From: Paenibacillus faecis
Lineage (GTDB): Bacteria; Bacillota; Bacilli; Paenibacillales; Paenibacillaceae
Assembly (NCBI RefSeq): GCF_008084145.1
Contig: NZ_VSDO01000002.1
Span: forward strand, 620,001-684,000
Length of the DNA: 64,000 bases
Reading direction: 5' to 3'
In this document: positions 28,256-35,902 of the stretch, piece after piece
How positions within the stretch are numbered: the stretch's first letter is position 1
Layout: each line of letters opens with the position of its first letter
Notes under the pieces: model-generated
Seen by the model: only the letters and a program-made list of their open reading frames with translations
Told to the model about the DNA's origin: nothing
The model's database searches: none
Made by a program: the position numbers and the translations under genes

Positions 28256-28712
28256 CGTTAGTAGCTTTAGCCAGTTGAGCTCGCGAAGCGCGCGAAACAA
28301 GAAGCTACCTGTTATGCGGGTGGTGTAGTGATGCTTATAGCACTGATGTTGGGGTTGTTATCATAGGAGTGTTCAAGCTACGATGTATAAAGAAAAGAAA
28401 AGGTGGCTTAATGGCTAATCGAAGTGATATGTCACATACAAAGAGGCGCTTAGCGTACTTTCAAGCTTCCAACTCCAAAAAGATGCAAATCTGCAGGTAT
28501 TTAGGCCGATTCCCGAGGGGATGCGAAAAAAGATGCAAATCTGCAGGAATTTTCAGCGATTTTAGAGAAACGAGCCGGTTTCGTCGAAAATTCCTGCAGA
28601 TTTGCAGGAATTTTGAAATTTTTGGTCCCAACCAAGAAAAAACATGCACATATGCAGGAATTCTATGTTATCAAGGTTATCTGAGGGGGGGCTAGTAATA
28701 ATCGCACCCCTT
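28256..28712. repeat. Dispersed repeat, copy 2
   Basis: Second copy of the 14990-15400 element, beginning GTTAGTAGCTTTAGCC and ending near AGTAATAATCGCACC. The core hairpin is 20 bp here (28535-28554 with 28586-28605). An extra ~60 nt lies near the 5' end relative to copy 1. GTTCAAGCTAC at 28371-28381 recurs inverted as GTAGCTTGAAC at 28742-28752, so the unit could extend to ~28752. Its open frame from ATG 28411 shifts relative to copy 1 near the end because an A-run is one base shorter. Confidence 0.85.
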
Positions 28713-28815
28713 CAGGGGTAGGCAAAAGCGGCAACGGCCTAGTAGCTTGAACGTAGTAAAAGCTAGCGCCTTTAGACGCGAGCCGGTAATAAGGGCGAAG
28801 AGTTTGATATTTTTT

Positions 28816-28823
28816 GCTATAAT
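28816..28823 (+). promoter_or_regulatory. Extended -10 promoter of the Crp/Fnr-type gene
   Basis: TTGCTATAAT contains the extended -10 TG-N-TATAAT (TATAAT at 28818-28823). There is no good -35, as is usual for extended -10 promoters. The start codon is ~37 nt downstream. Confidence 0.6.
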
Positions 28824-28859
28824 GAAAGCAATAGTGTCTATGGGGAATGGAGCGATGGC

Positions 28860-29369
28860 ATGATTTTGCATAAAGGAGAAATTTTATTCCGCCAGGGGGA
28901 TGAAGGGCTGTTTTTGTACCATATCAAGAGCGGTCTGTTTAAAGTAACCCGGCTGCACGAGAACGGCAATATGGTTCTGTTTAATATTTTATATCCCGGT
29001 GAAACGGTTCCCCATCATTCTTTGATTTCGCCAAAAGAGACGCACGGAACGGCTATTGCGCTGATGCGCAGCGAGGTGGAGGCCATTCCGGCGCAGGAGT
29101 GGTACCGGGAATTGCAGGAGGATCCGAAGAAGCCGTTGGAAATCGCGCGGCTGCTTCAGGAGAAAGTCCGGTTCATGCAGGAACGGTTGGATCACCTGAC
29201 CGTCGGTACCCCGGCGGAGCGTTTGGAATTGCTGACCAAATGGCTCGGACAGCACGCCCATGGCGTGCCGCTGACGGAATATTTGACCCAGGAGGAGATC
29301 GGCCAATTGATCGGCGTCCGCCGCGAAACCGTGAACCGTCTGCTGCGTCAGCACGCGGCCTCCGAATAA
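28860..29369 (+). CDS. Crp/Fnr family transcriptional regulator
   Basis: 169 aa, shorter than usual because the first strands of the cyclic-nucleotide-binding fold are reduced (MILHKGEILFRQGDEGLFLY at the start). Residues ~125-165 hold the winged helix-turn-helix (YLTQEEIGQLIGVRRETVNRLL). No cysteine is present, so it is not an Fe-S sensor, and the phosphate-binding pocket of true CRP is not evident. Convergent with hmp and sharing its terminator. The effector is unknown; a role in NO or redox control is possible from position only. Confidence 0.85.
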   Translation: MILHKGEILFRQGDEGLFLYHIKSGLFKVTRLHENGNMVLFNILYPGETVPHHSLISPKETHGTAIALMRSEVEAIPAQEWYRELQEDPKKPLEIARLLQEKVRFMQERLDHLTVGTPAERLELLTKWLGQHAHGVPLTEYLTQEEIGQLIGVRRETVNRLLRQHAASE

Positions 29370-29420
29370 AACAACCCCGGCAAAGACCGTATCTTGCGGA
29401 TCTTTGCCGGGGTTGTTTTT
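29367..29420. terminator. Bidirectional terminator between the Crp/Fnr-type gene and hmp
   Basis: AACAACCCCGGCAAAGA pairs fully with TCTTTGCCGGGGTTGTT across a 14-nt loop that can itself pair in part; A- and T-tracts flank it. Confidence 0.92.
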
Positions 29421-29432
29421 GCATTTCAAGGC

Positions 29433-30650
29433 TTAATTCATTTCGTTTTCCAAGCTGTCCGCCGGTCCGAAGAATTCGAAATGAATCCGTTCCTGCGGTA
29501 CGCCCCATTCCTTGAGCGCACGGTTGATCGCCCGCATAAAGGGAACGGGACCGCAGAAATAGAAGTCCGCTTCGGGGCTCGCGACCGATTGCAGCCAGGG
29601 CAAGTCAATGTAGCCGGTTTTGTCGCAGCTTTCGCCCGGGGCCGGCGTTTCATAAATATGATAGGCGGTGAGCCGGTCCGCATGCCGGCTTGCCAGCTGG
29701 TCGATATGCTCCTTCATCGCGTGGTGGCTGCCGCAGCGGGCGGCGTGGATGTAAGTTGCTTTGCGGCTGCCGCCTTGCCGGAGCATCGTTTCCAGCATGC
29801 TGACCATCGGCGTCAAGCCGACCCCGCCGCTCAGCAGCACAACCGGCAGGGTCTTGCTTTGGTCCAGCATGAAGTCTCCGGCCGGAGCGCTGATCTCCAG
29901 CACATCGCCCTCCTGGATCCGGTTGTGCAGATAGGTGGATACAATCCCGGCGGGCTTGTCGCCGATAGCATCTTCGCGCTTGACCGAGATTCTGTAGTAT
30001 GGTTGCCCGGGAGCGGCCGATAAACTATAGTGGCGGAGATGCGTGAACTCCTGACCCTCTGGTTTGACGCGAACGGTGATGTACTGACCGGGTTCATAGT
30101 CGGCGATCTCTTTCCCGTCCTCGGGTTTCAGGTAGAAGGAGGTGATGACGTCGCTCTCCTTGACTTTGCGGTCCACCACAAAGCGGCGCCAGCCCCGCCA
30201 GCCGCCTTTTTTCAGCTCGGCTTCCTTGTACATTTCCGCTTCGACGCTGATAAATACATCCGCGATAACGCCGTAGGCTTTGGCCCAGGCAGCGATAATT
30301 TCATCCGTCGCGGCGTCGCCGAGCACGGTCTTGATCGCCGCCAGCAGATTTTCGCCGACGATCGGATAATGCTCCGGCTGGATGCCCAATGCGCGGTGTT
30401 TTTGGGCGATCCCGCGGACGACCGGAAGAATTTCCTCCAGCCGATCGATATGGGCGGCCGCCGCGTAAACGGCGTTGGCCAAAGCCGTAGGCTGCTTACC
30501 CTGACGCTGATTGGCGTGGTTAAAAATATTAAGCAGTTCGGGGTGGTTTTTGAACATCATTTGATAGAATTGTTTGGTAATGGTCTGTCCGTGGACTTCA
30601 AGCACCGGAACGGTGGACTTGATTACTTCAATCGTTTTGGTATCTAACAC
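29433..30650 (-). CDS. hmp: Flavohemoprotein, nitric oxide dioxygenase
   Basis: Converts NO to nitrate with O2 and NAD(P)H. The N-terminal globin domain holds FNHANQRQGKQPTALANAV and the proximal-His region AQKHRALGIQPEHY. The FAD-binding barrel has LRHYSLS, and the NAD domain has LLSGGVGLTPMVSML and YFCGPVPFM. Start GTG 30650 (LDTKTIEVIKSTVPVLEVHG follows) has AAGAAGG 8 nt upstream; an upstream in-frame ATG at 30773 would add 41 atypical residues inside the promoter. 405 aa. An FNR-type box ~42 nt before the predicted transcript start suggests anaerobic induction. Confidence 0.95.
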   Translation of the reverse strand: MLDTKTIEVIKSTVPVLEVHGQTITKQFYQMMFKNHPELLNIFNHANQRQGKQPTALANAVYAAAAHIDRLEEILPVVRGIAQKHRALGIQPEHYPIVGENLLAAIKTVLGDAATDEIIAAWAKAYGVIADVFISVEAEMYKEAELKKGGWRGWRRFVVDRKVKESDVITSFYLKPEDGKEIADYEPGQYITVRVKPEGQEFTHLRHYSLSAAPGQPYYRISVKREDAIGDKPAGIVSTYLHNRIQEGDVLEISAPAGDFMLDQSKTLPVVLLSGGVGLTPMVSMLETMLRQGGSRKATYIHAARCGSHHAMKEHIDQLASRHADRLTAYHIYETPAPGESCDKTGYIDLPWLQSVASPEADFYFCGPVPFMRAINRALKEWGVPQERIHFEFFGPADSLENEMN

Positions 30651-30691
30651 GATCAAACCTTCTTTCTGTTGGCTTATTCCTTTACATAACA

Positions 30692-30735
30692 AGTATAGAC
30701 AGCCCGATTGCGGCGGAATTGTGAGTTTGGTCACA
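30692..30735 (-). promoter_or_regulatory. hmp promoter with FNR-type box
   Basis: On the minus strand TATACT (30692-30697) is the -10. The perfect palindrome TGTGA-N6-TCACA (30720-30735) is centred about 42 nt before the start predicted from it, and there is no good -35. This is class II activator geometry. A second, weaker box (TGTGA-N6-TCATT) lies at 30772-30787. Confidence 0.78.
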
Positions 30736-30844
30736 TCAAAAATTTCTGAAATGTGAATTTGAAGAAAATGCAATGAAAATTATCACACTTCCGGGATAAT
30801 TTAATGTTTCCCTGGGGCAAGCTGTTTAGTCATCATGAAGACTG

Positions 30845-30854
30845 TGTTATAATA
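30845..30854 (+). promoter_or_regulatory. Extended -10 promoter for the yitT leader
   Basis: TGTTATAAT at 30846-30854 is an extended -10 (TG-N-TATAAT). Transcription from ~30861 would give a leader of about 235 nt before the YitT-type gene. Confidence 0.6.
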
Positions 30855-30888
30855 AGAATAGATAAAAAACAGAAAGGATCAGGATACC

Positions 30889-30954
30889 ATGTGTTCCCGA
30901 AGGACGAATTCCCCAAGGACGATTTGGAAACGTTATGATCTCTCTTATACTTAG
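30889..30954 (+). CDS. 21-aa putative leader peptide
   Basis: ATG 30889 to TAG 30952-30954 encodes MCSRRTNSPRTIWKRYDLSY plus Thr, rich in Arg and using rare AGG codons, with an internal RT(N/I) repeat. AAAGGA lies ~10-12 nt upstream. The last base of its stop codon is the first base of an 11-bp hairpin, the arrangement seen for leader peptides that control attenuators. Conservation cannot be tested here. Confidence 0.45.
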   Translation: MCSRRTNSPRTIWKRYDLSYT

Positions 30955-31064
30955 CTTCTTTCGTGGAGCGTCGGTTTACGGCCAACAACCCTACGAAAGA
31001 AGCGTGTGATGATGCGAAGGATGAAGTCCTCAAGGACCTTCTTTGGCGTAGGGGATGGCCGTAA
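30954..31064 (+). promoter_or_regulatory. Attenuator-like leader with competing stems
   Basis: Stem A: GCTTCTTTCGT (30954-30964) with ACGAAAGAAGC (30993-31003), 11 bp perfect. Stem B: TTACGGCCA (30976-30984) with TGGCCGTAA (31056-31064), extended by CCCTACG (30989-30995) with CGTAGGG (31047-31053). A and B share 30993-30995, and B's 5' arm is the loop of A, so they compete. Stem B encloses a small hairpin with GAAGG/CCTTC. No T-run follows, so control may be on translation or RNA stability. Confidence 0.5.
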
Positions 31065-31096
31065 GGTCAACAAATCTACGATAAGAGGGATTCCGA

Positions 31097-31759
31097 ATGA
31101 GGAAATGGACAGATTGGAAGATTGACGGCAAGTCATGGATGACGATGATGTTCGGAACGTTTGTATTGGCATTTACGTATTATCATATTAATTTTCAGAA
31201 CGGCTTGTCCGAAGGCGGTTTTGTCGGCTTGGCCCTGTTGGGCAAGTATTTGCTTGATGTGCCTCCGGCGCTTTCGATGATCCTGATGGACATTCCGATT
31301 TTTATTGCGGCGTTCTTTTTGCGAGGCAGAAAGTTTATCGTAAATACGCTGATAGCCTCGATGGCCTTTTCGGTGCTCTATGATCTTTGCGAGCGGTTTT
31401 CGCCGCTGCATATCGATCTCGGGGCCAATTTACCGCTGGCGGCTCTTTTGTCGGGCCTGTTGACCGGTTTCGGGGCGGGCCTCGTCATCCGAAGCGGCGG
31501 CGCCACAGGCGGGGATGATATTTTGTCCCTGTTGATCAGCCAGTGGTCCGGCATCAAGATCGGAACGGTGTTTATTCTGCTCGACGCCGTCGTTCTTACG
31601 ATTTCGTTGCTGTATTTACCGTTTAGAGAAACGATGTACACAGTGATGGCCGTTTTGATCGCCGGCAAGATGATCACTTGGACCGTTCATTACGGAAGAA
31701 GAGAGGTCGCACCGCGGCCGGTACCTTATGGCGTGAAAAAGAAAACAGCTCGAGCCTAA
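31097..31759 (+). CDS. YitT family membrane protein
   Basis: 220 aa with five to six membrane segments. Family landmarks are FQNGLSEGGFVGLALL near the N-terminus and RSGGATGGDDILSLLIS in the middle, the two Gly-rich loops typical of YitT (DUF161) proteins. The C-terminal tail is short and basic; the cytoplasmic DUF2179 domain of longer members is absent. Substrate unknown in the family. AGAGGGA is 7 nt before ATG 31097. It follows a ~235-nt structured leader with a possible leader peptide. Confidence 0.85.
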   Translation: MRKWTDWKIDGKSWMTMMFGTFVLAFTYYHINFQNGLSEGGFVGLALLGKYLLDVPPALSMILMDIPIFIAAFFLRGRKFIVNTLIASMAFSVLYDLCERFSPLHIDLGANLPLAALLSGLLTGFGAGLVIRSGGATGGDDILSLLISQWSGIKIGTVFILLDAVVLTISLLYLPFRETMYTVMAVLIAGKMITWTVHYGRREVAPRPVPYGVKKKTARA

Positions 31760-31777
31760 AGCCCGAGCTGTTTTTTT
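31744..31777 (+). terminator. Terminator after the yitT-type gene
   Basis: ACAGCTCG pairs with CGAGCTGT, with partial extension GAGC/GCCC, and seven T residues. The stem begins inside the last codons of the gene. Confidence 0.85.
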
Positions 31778-31808
31778 GCGCATTTTTTTAAGATGACGCT
31801 TCTTGATT

Positions 31809-31991
31809 CTATTTCTCCTCCGCGGGATGGTTCTTGTCCCATTCCTCCGCTTTGGCGGTGCCGATGGCGATGGCGCGCCCTTCCTCATAGCCTTCATCAA
31901 GCAGGGCGTTGGCGATTTCAACCGCTTTGTTTCGCACCCGGGGGCTGAGATTCTTCATGGACGGCGGATAATCCTGCTTATTCCACGGCAT
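31809..31991 (-). CDS. Small conserved protein, YdaT-like
   Basis: 60 aa, beginning MPWNKQDYPPSMKNLSPRVR and continuing KAVEIANALLDEGYEEGRAIAIGTAKAEEW. It is similar to the small YdaT-type proteins of Bacillales, whose function is unknown; the pattern may be a short helical DNA- or protein-binding unit. AAGGAGG is 8 nt before the ATG on the minus strand, so translation is likely. It lies between convergent yitT and a DinB-fold gene. Confidence 0.82.
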   Translation of the reverse strand: MPWNKQDYPPSMKNLSPRVRNKAVEIANALLDEGYEEGRAIAIGTAKAEEWDKNHPAEEK

Positions 31992-32062
31992 GGCGATCTC
32001 CTCCTTCTCCTTGTCTCTTCAGTATCTCATTACCCCTCAGGCGGATGGGGAAAACCAGGGAG

Positions 32063-32557
32063 TTATGTTCGCCAGGAGCCCTGCTGCTTGCGGATCAGTA
32101 CAATCTGGCCGGCATGGTACGCATCGTGGAGCAGCCAGCGGGCGATCTCTTCGCCGAGCGGCACGTGGCTTGCCTTACTGGAGTATGGGGCCTGCAGGTC
32201 ACTTTCCTGCAGGGCGGCAAGAGCCTCGCGAAGAGCGGCTGCGGTCCGCTCCGTCTCGGTGACGAGGGCGCTCCATCCTTCCACGCCCGGGGGATGCTCC
32301 AAATCGCCGAACGTTTCTTCGTTGGTTTGAACCCCGGGCGCATTGGCGATGTTCCGGAGACGGTTGAGAATTCGTTTGTTGAAATACTGGATATGGTTGA
32401 GTGTTTCGCGGATGGAATTGCCGCCGCCCGGCGGCTTCCATTCCGCTTGCTCCGGCGTCAGGCCCCGCAGGGCAACCGACAGCGGAACGACCCATTCCTC
32501 GTGGTCCCAGGTATTGTCCTTCTGCAAAACGAGTAAGTCAACAGCATTCGTGCTCAT
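32063..32557 (-). CDS. DinB-fold (DfsB/YfiT type) metalloenzyme-like protein
   Basis: 164 aa four-helix bundle of the DinB superfamily, unrelated to polymerase IV. The three metal-binding histidines are visible in RETLNHIQYF and in LLHDAYHAGQ. Members include thiol transferases for bacillithiol or mycothiol; no specific reaction can be assigned. AAAGGAG is 8 nt upstream of ATG 32557. It is divergent from the CGNR zinc-finger gene with 130 nt between. Confidence 0.85.
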   Translation of the reverse strand: MSTNAVDLLVLQKDNTWDHEEWVVPLSVALRGLTPEQAEWKPPGGGNSIRETLNHIQYFNKRILNRLRNIANAPGVQTNEETFGDLEHPPGVEGWSALVTETERTAAALREALAALQESDLQAPYSSKASHVPLGEEIARWLLHDAYHAGQIVLIRKQQGSWRT

Positions 32558-32687
32558 TGTCCCATCTCCTTTTCAATGTAACTGGTGAAGTGGCAATTAA
32601 GGGGTTACAATGAGATTGTAGCATACTAAAGATGGGGTGTAACTACTTAAATTAATATTAGATAGTTACAGGGAAGGCGGGACCGAT

Positions 32688-33245
32688 TTGGAAACGCTGT
32701 GGAGCGATTTTTTAAATAGCGAATGGCATGATTGGAAAGGAAGCGGGCGTTCCGAGGACCGGCTGGGGCAAGAAAAATGGCAGCGCTATTTTCTAACGCA
32801 ATGGCAGTTGCCGGCACCTGTTCCGGCGGACGAAGATACGGTCGCGGCGATGAGAAGCTTCCGTGAACGGCTTCATGGGATGTCCGTACGGTTAGCTGCG
32901 GGGAAGACGCTGGCGGAGGAGGATTTCGCTTACCTTAATTCCATCCTGGATAAGGGGGCGGTGAAGCGGCGGATAGAACCGGAGAGCGGCTCGGTTCGCA
33001 TGCGTTTGCTCGGGGTCGGCGAGAACTGGGAGCAAGTCATGGCGGAGGTGGCCGCGAGCTTCGCAGAGACGTTGATCCGGGGGGAAGGCGCGCGAATCCG
33101 GATTTGCGAGAATCCCGACTGCCGCTGGATTTTCTATGATGATACCCGGAACCGGACCAAGAAGTACTGCGATCATAAAATGTGCGGGAACCTTATGAAG
33201 GTCCGCCGGTTCCGCGCCAAGCGGAGGGAAGAAGGGCGAAGTTGA
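32688..33245 (+). CDS. CGNR zinc-finger (ABATE-domain) regulator
   Basis: 185 aa. The C-terminal ~45 residues form the CGNR zinc finger: RICENPDCRWIFYDD, then KKYCDHKMCGNLMKVRRFR, with four cysteines and the CGN signature. The N-terminal ~130 residues are the ABATE-type ligand-binding stress domain. Such proteins are putative transcription regulators. TTG start 32688 with GGAAGG ~10 nt upstream. Possible control of the divergent DinB-fold gene is inference. Confidence 0.85.
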   Translation: METLWSDFLNSEWHDWKGSGRSEDRLGQEKWQRYFLTQWQLPAPVPADEDTVAAMRSFRERLHGMSVRLAAGKTLAEEDFAYLNSILDKGAVKRRIEPESGSVRMRLLGVGENWEQVMAEVAASFAETLIRGEGARIRICENPDCRWIFYDDTRNRTKKYCDHKMCGNLMKVRRFRAKRREEGRS

Positions 33246-33324
33246 CGGCCTGCGCATGACGCAACTTCGCCGGGTTCCCGGGAATGATCCGCTTTTCAAA
33301 CAAAACCGACTTCGGGTAAGGCCA

Positions 33325-34056
33325 TCAGGAGGTGGCGATATCCCGCTTTTTCAAACGGCGGATAGACGCGGAACAAAAAATGAGCATATAGGCCAAATTC
33401 ACCGTCCAAAACAACAAGTTTTGAGCGTCCGTCAACTCATTTTGATTCAGTGCGCCCATTCCGATCGTGAGGAGCGAAAACGGAAAGAACAGCCCCAGTT
33501 TGGCGACATACATCCCCAAACCGAGCATGACCGCGCAAAGACTGATGCCGATGGGCGTAGCGAAGCTGCGGATTCGCAGCGATAACGAAAGCTGCAGAGC
33601 GACGACGGATAAGGAAGCATACCAGCCCCGCAGCATCCAGCCAACCGTTTCCATGGGGAACGGCCCGGGGAGGGAAAAAAGCGTGCCCGCAAGCCAATAG
33701 AACCCCATAAACAGCACCTGGGCAAGCAGAACCAATAGGCCGACGACGATCCATTTGGCCAATACCACGCTGGCGATCGAGACGGGAACTGTTAATGTGA
33801 CGTTCCAGTTTCGGTTCAGGTGCTCCAGCCTGCACACGTAGGAACAGCAAATGGCAATCAGGATAGGCAGGAAGAACTCGCCGTAAAACAGGCCGACCTG
33901 CGTCCACAGACTATACCAGCCGTTATTCAGGACGCCTTGGTTGAAATAAAAATTGGCGCATCCGATCAGCAGGCTTAGGATCGGCAGGGCGGCGAGCGCG
34001 AAGCCGATCCGGGAATGCCGCAATTTGAGCCATTCAGCGGAAATACTCCTTAACAT
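33325..34056 (-). CDS. ABC-2 type transporter permease (LanG/BcrB-like)
   Basis: ~243 aa with six membrane segments in the pattern of lantibiotic-immunity and bacitracin-type permeases (LRSISAEWLKLRHSRIGFAL at the N-terminus, a charged amphipathic start and then TM1). ATG 34056 has GGAGG 7 nt upstream. Last gene of a three-gene minus-strand operon, 12 nt after the other permease, and next to a two-component system, a constellation typical of peptide-antibiotic detoxification. Confidence 0.86.
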   Translation of the reverse strand: MLRSISAEWLKLRHSRIGFALAALPILSLLIGCANFYFNQGVLNNGWYSLWTQVGLFYGEFFLPILIAICCSYVCRLEHLNRNWNVTLTVPVSIASVVLAKWIVVGLLVLLAQVLFMGFYWLAGTLFSLPGPFPMETVGWMLRGWYASLSVVALQLSLSLRIRSFATPIGISLCAVMLGLGMYVAKLGLFFPFSLLTIGMGALNQNELTDAQNLLFWTVNLAYMLIFCSASIRRLKKRDIATS

Positions 34057-34068
34057 CAAGTTTCCTCC

Positions 34069-34818
34069 TTAGATTTCCTGCCGGGTAACGTGAAGATTTC
34101 CGGCGGTATAAAACAGGAGCGCTATTATAAATGCGGCCGCACTCCATCCATAGTCGAGCGGCTGTGACACATAGACGCCCGATGCGTCGGCGTAACGGTA
34201 AGTAACGGGGCTGAGATCCAGGTAGTAGGACCATAGCAAAACATGTCTGACCGCGGCGGGAAAAAGCCCGGATGTCATGCCGATCAGCCCGCCCAACATA
34301 CCGAGAGACAACGCGAAAGTTTGATTTTTGACGGCGAGGGAAATCCACTGCTGAAGCGCCGTAACCGCAAAAGTCGTCAGCGTGGCGCCTGCAAGAAACC
34401 GGGCCAGCATACCGACCGGCGGAGCGTCGGACATATTCATGACAAGGCCGAATACGGTCATGAGCAGAGCCTGCCCAAGAAGGCCGAAGAAGAGCAGGCT
34501 GTTGGCGCAGATATACTTTGCCGCATAAAGACGGCTGCGGCTCACATTGGTGGCCGCCAGCATTTTCCACGTGTTCCCTTTGTGTTCCATGTCGCAGACG
34601 CGGGAGACCACGATGGCCGATAGAATGGGCATAAAGAGCCCGTTCATGGAGGCGATCGTAAAGAGGACGGACTCCCATACGGCATGATCGGGATTGCGGG
34701 CGATGGAACGGCTGACGGACATGAAGGTCCACAGCAGCTCCACGGCGAGAAACAGGAGGATCATGATCCCTATTTTTTTGCGGCGAATTTTGAAGTATTC
34801 CAATCCCAACAGGTTCAC
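34069..34818 (-). CDS. ABC-2 type transporter permease (LanE/BcrB-like)
   Basis: 249 aa, six membrane segments, homologous in layout to the next permease (NLLGLEYFKIRRKKIGIMIL at the N-terminus; MEHKGNTWKMLAATNVSR after the second helix, a motif of this permease family). GTG 34818 overlaps the end of the ATPase gene by 4 nt (GTGA). AAAGGGG is ~10 nt upstream. Two unlike permeases plus one ATPase make a LanFEG-style exporter. Confidence 0.86.
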   Translation of the reverse strand: MNLLGLEYFKIRRKKIGIMILLFLAVELLWTFMSVSRSIARNPDHAVWESVLFTIASMNGLFMPILSAIVVSRVCDMEHKGNTWKMLAATNVSRSRLYAAKYICANSLLFFGLLGQALLMTVFGLVMNMSDAPPVGMLARFLAGATLTTFAVTALQQWISLAVKNQTFALSLGMLGGLIGMTSGLFPAAVRHVLLWSYYLDLSPVTYRYADASGVYVSQPLDYGWSAAAFIIALLFYTAGNLHVTRQEI

Positions 34819-35732
34819 AAGCTTCGCCCCTTTCCCGTCAGTTCCAGGAAAATATCCTCCAAACTTTTGCTCTGCTCCTCGATTCGGATAACGGGGATGT
34901 CCTGCGCGACGAGCAGTCTGTTGATTCCCGCCACCTGCGCATCGTCAAGATCGCCAAGCTCAAGACGGCCGTTGTTCTGGACCGGATGGTAGCCTTGGGT
35001 AAGCAGCAAGCGTTCCGCGCCGGCGTTGTTTCCCGTTTTGAGCGTGATGGAAGTGCTGCTCTTTCTCCGCAGGCTATCCATGGTGCCCTGAAACAACAAG
35101 TTGCCTTCGTTGATAATGCCCACTGTGGTGGCGATTTGTTCGACTTCCGACAGCAGGTGGCTGGAGAGGAGTACCGTCATCCCGTAACGCCCGGGCAAAG
35201 ACTTGATAAGCTCCCGGATTTCGCCGATGCCGGCGGGGTCCAGGCCGTTCGTCGGTTCGTCGAGAATCAGCAGTTTGGGAAAAGAGAGAAGGGCCATGGC
35301 GAGCCCCAGTCTTTGCTTCATCCCGAGCGAGTACTGTTCGGTTTTTTTGTCTTTTTGATTCTCCAGCCGTACGATCCGGAGCGCCTCATCGACGTTGCGG
35401 TCGGGCGCGTTTCGCAGGCGTTGGATGATCCTCAAATTTTCCAATCCCGTCAAATGTCCGTAGTAGGAGGGGGATTCGATCAGCGACCCGGTGCGCTTTA
35501 GAATAAAAGGGCGCTGTTTGCTCAGGCTTTGCCCAAAGAGTCGCAAGCTCCCCTCCGTTGGTTTGATAAGCCCGAGCAACATTTTTAATGTGGTGGTTTT
35601 ACCGGCTCCGTTCGGGCCCAAAAAACCATAGATCTCTCCCTCCCCGACCACAAGATCGACTTTATTGACGCGGTGGATGCCCGCATAAGTTTTGGTCAGG
35701 CTTTGCGTTTGTACGATAGCCGAAGCGCTCAT
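34815..35732 (-). CDS. ABC transporter ATPase (LanF/BcrA-like)
   Basis: ~305 aa nucleotide-binding subunit: Walker A FLGPNGAGKTTTLKML, signature YSLGMKQRLGLAMALL, Walker B LLILDEPTNGLDPAG, and a C-terminal extension typical of BcrA/LanF. ATG 35732 (MSASAIVQTQSLTKTY) has GGAG 12 nt upstream; the in-frame ATG 35750 lacks a clear site, so the start is uncertain. First gene of the transporter operon. It is divergent from the regulator and kinase genes, which probably control it through the repeats at 35822-35839. Confidence 0.9.
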   Translation of the reverse strand: MSASAIVQTQSLTKTYAGIHRVNKVDLVVGEGEIYGFLGPNGAGKTTTLKMLLGLIKPTEGSLRLFGQSLSKQRPFILKRTGSLIESPSYYGHLTGLENLRIIQRLRNAPDRNVDEALRIVRLENQKDKKTEQYSLGMKQRLGLAMALLSFPKLLILDEPTNGLDPAGIGEIRELIKSLPGRYGMTVLLSSHLLSEVEQIATTVGIINEGNLLFQGTMDSLRRKSSTSITLKTGNNAGAERLLLTQGYHPVQNNGRLELGDLDDAQVAGINRLLVAQDIPVIRIEEQSKSLEDIFLELTGKGRSL

Positions 35733-35788
35733 ATGTACCGTCAACTCCATTCCGGTGATATTAGTTTAGGATATCTCCTTAGGTTCAC

Positions 35789-35839
35789 TTTATAGAGCCC
35801 GGCTTTCCCGATGCTGAAGAGAACCTTACATCAACCTTA
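35789..35839 (-). promoter_or_regulatory. Transporter promoter with response-regulator direct repeats
   Basis: On the minus strand TATAAA (35789-35794) has 17 nt to a weak -35 TCAGCA (35812-35817). Just upstream are two direct repeats TAAGGTT (35822-35828 and 35833-35839) with an 11-bp period. Direct repeats abutting a poor -35 are how OmpR-type regulators activate, so this is a probable site for the adjacent response regulator. Confidence 0.65.
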
Positions 35840-35902
35840 AATGAAGGGCATCGGCTCGGATTGTCCGCATGTTCATGTATAATGAAAGTCGGGTGATACA
35901 GG

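Noticed and set aside
14990..28752. Composite transposon bounded by the two repeats
   Set aside because: The copies are in direct orientation, encode no transposase, and the genes between include ordinary chromosomal ones such as map.
30889..30960. Guanidine-II (mini-ykkC) riboswitch, suggested by two GGACGA words in the yitT leader
   Set aside because: The GGACGA words are not in the required stem-loops with ACGR apical loops; they are explained by a repeated Arg-Thr codon pair.
31809..31991. Cation-transport regulator ChaB as identity of the 60-aa protein
   Set aside because: The sequence lacks the ChaB core pattern and is closer to YdaT-type small proteins.
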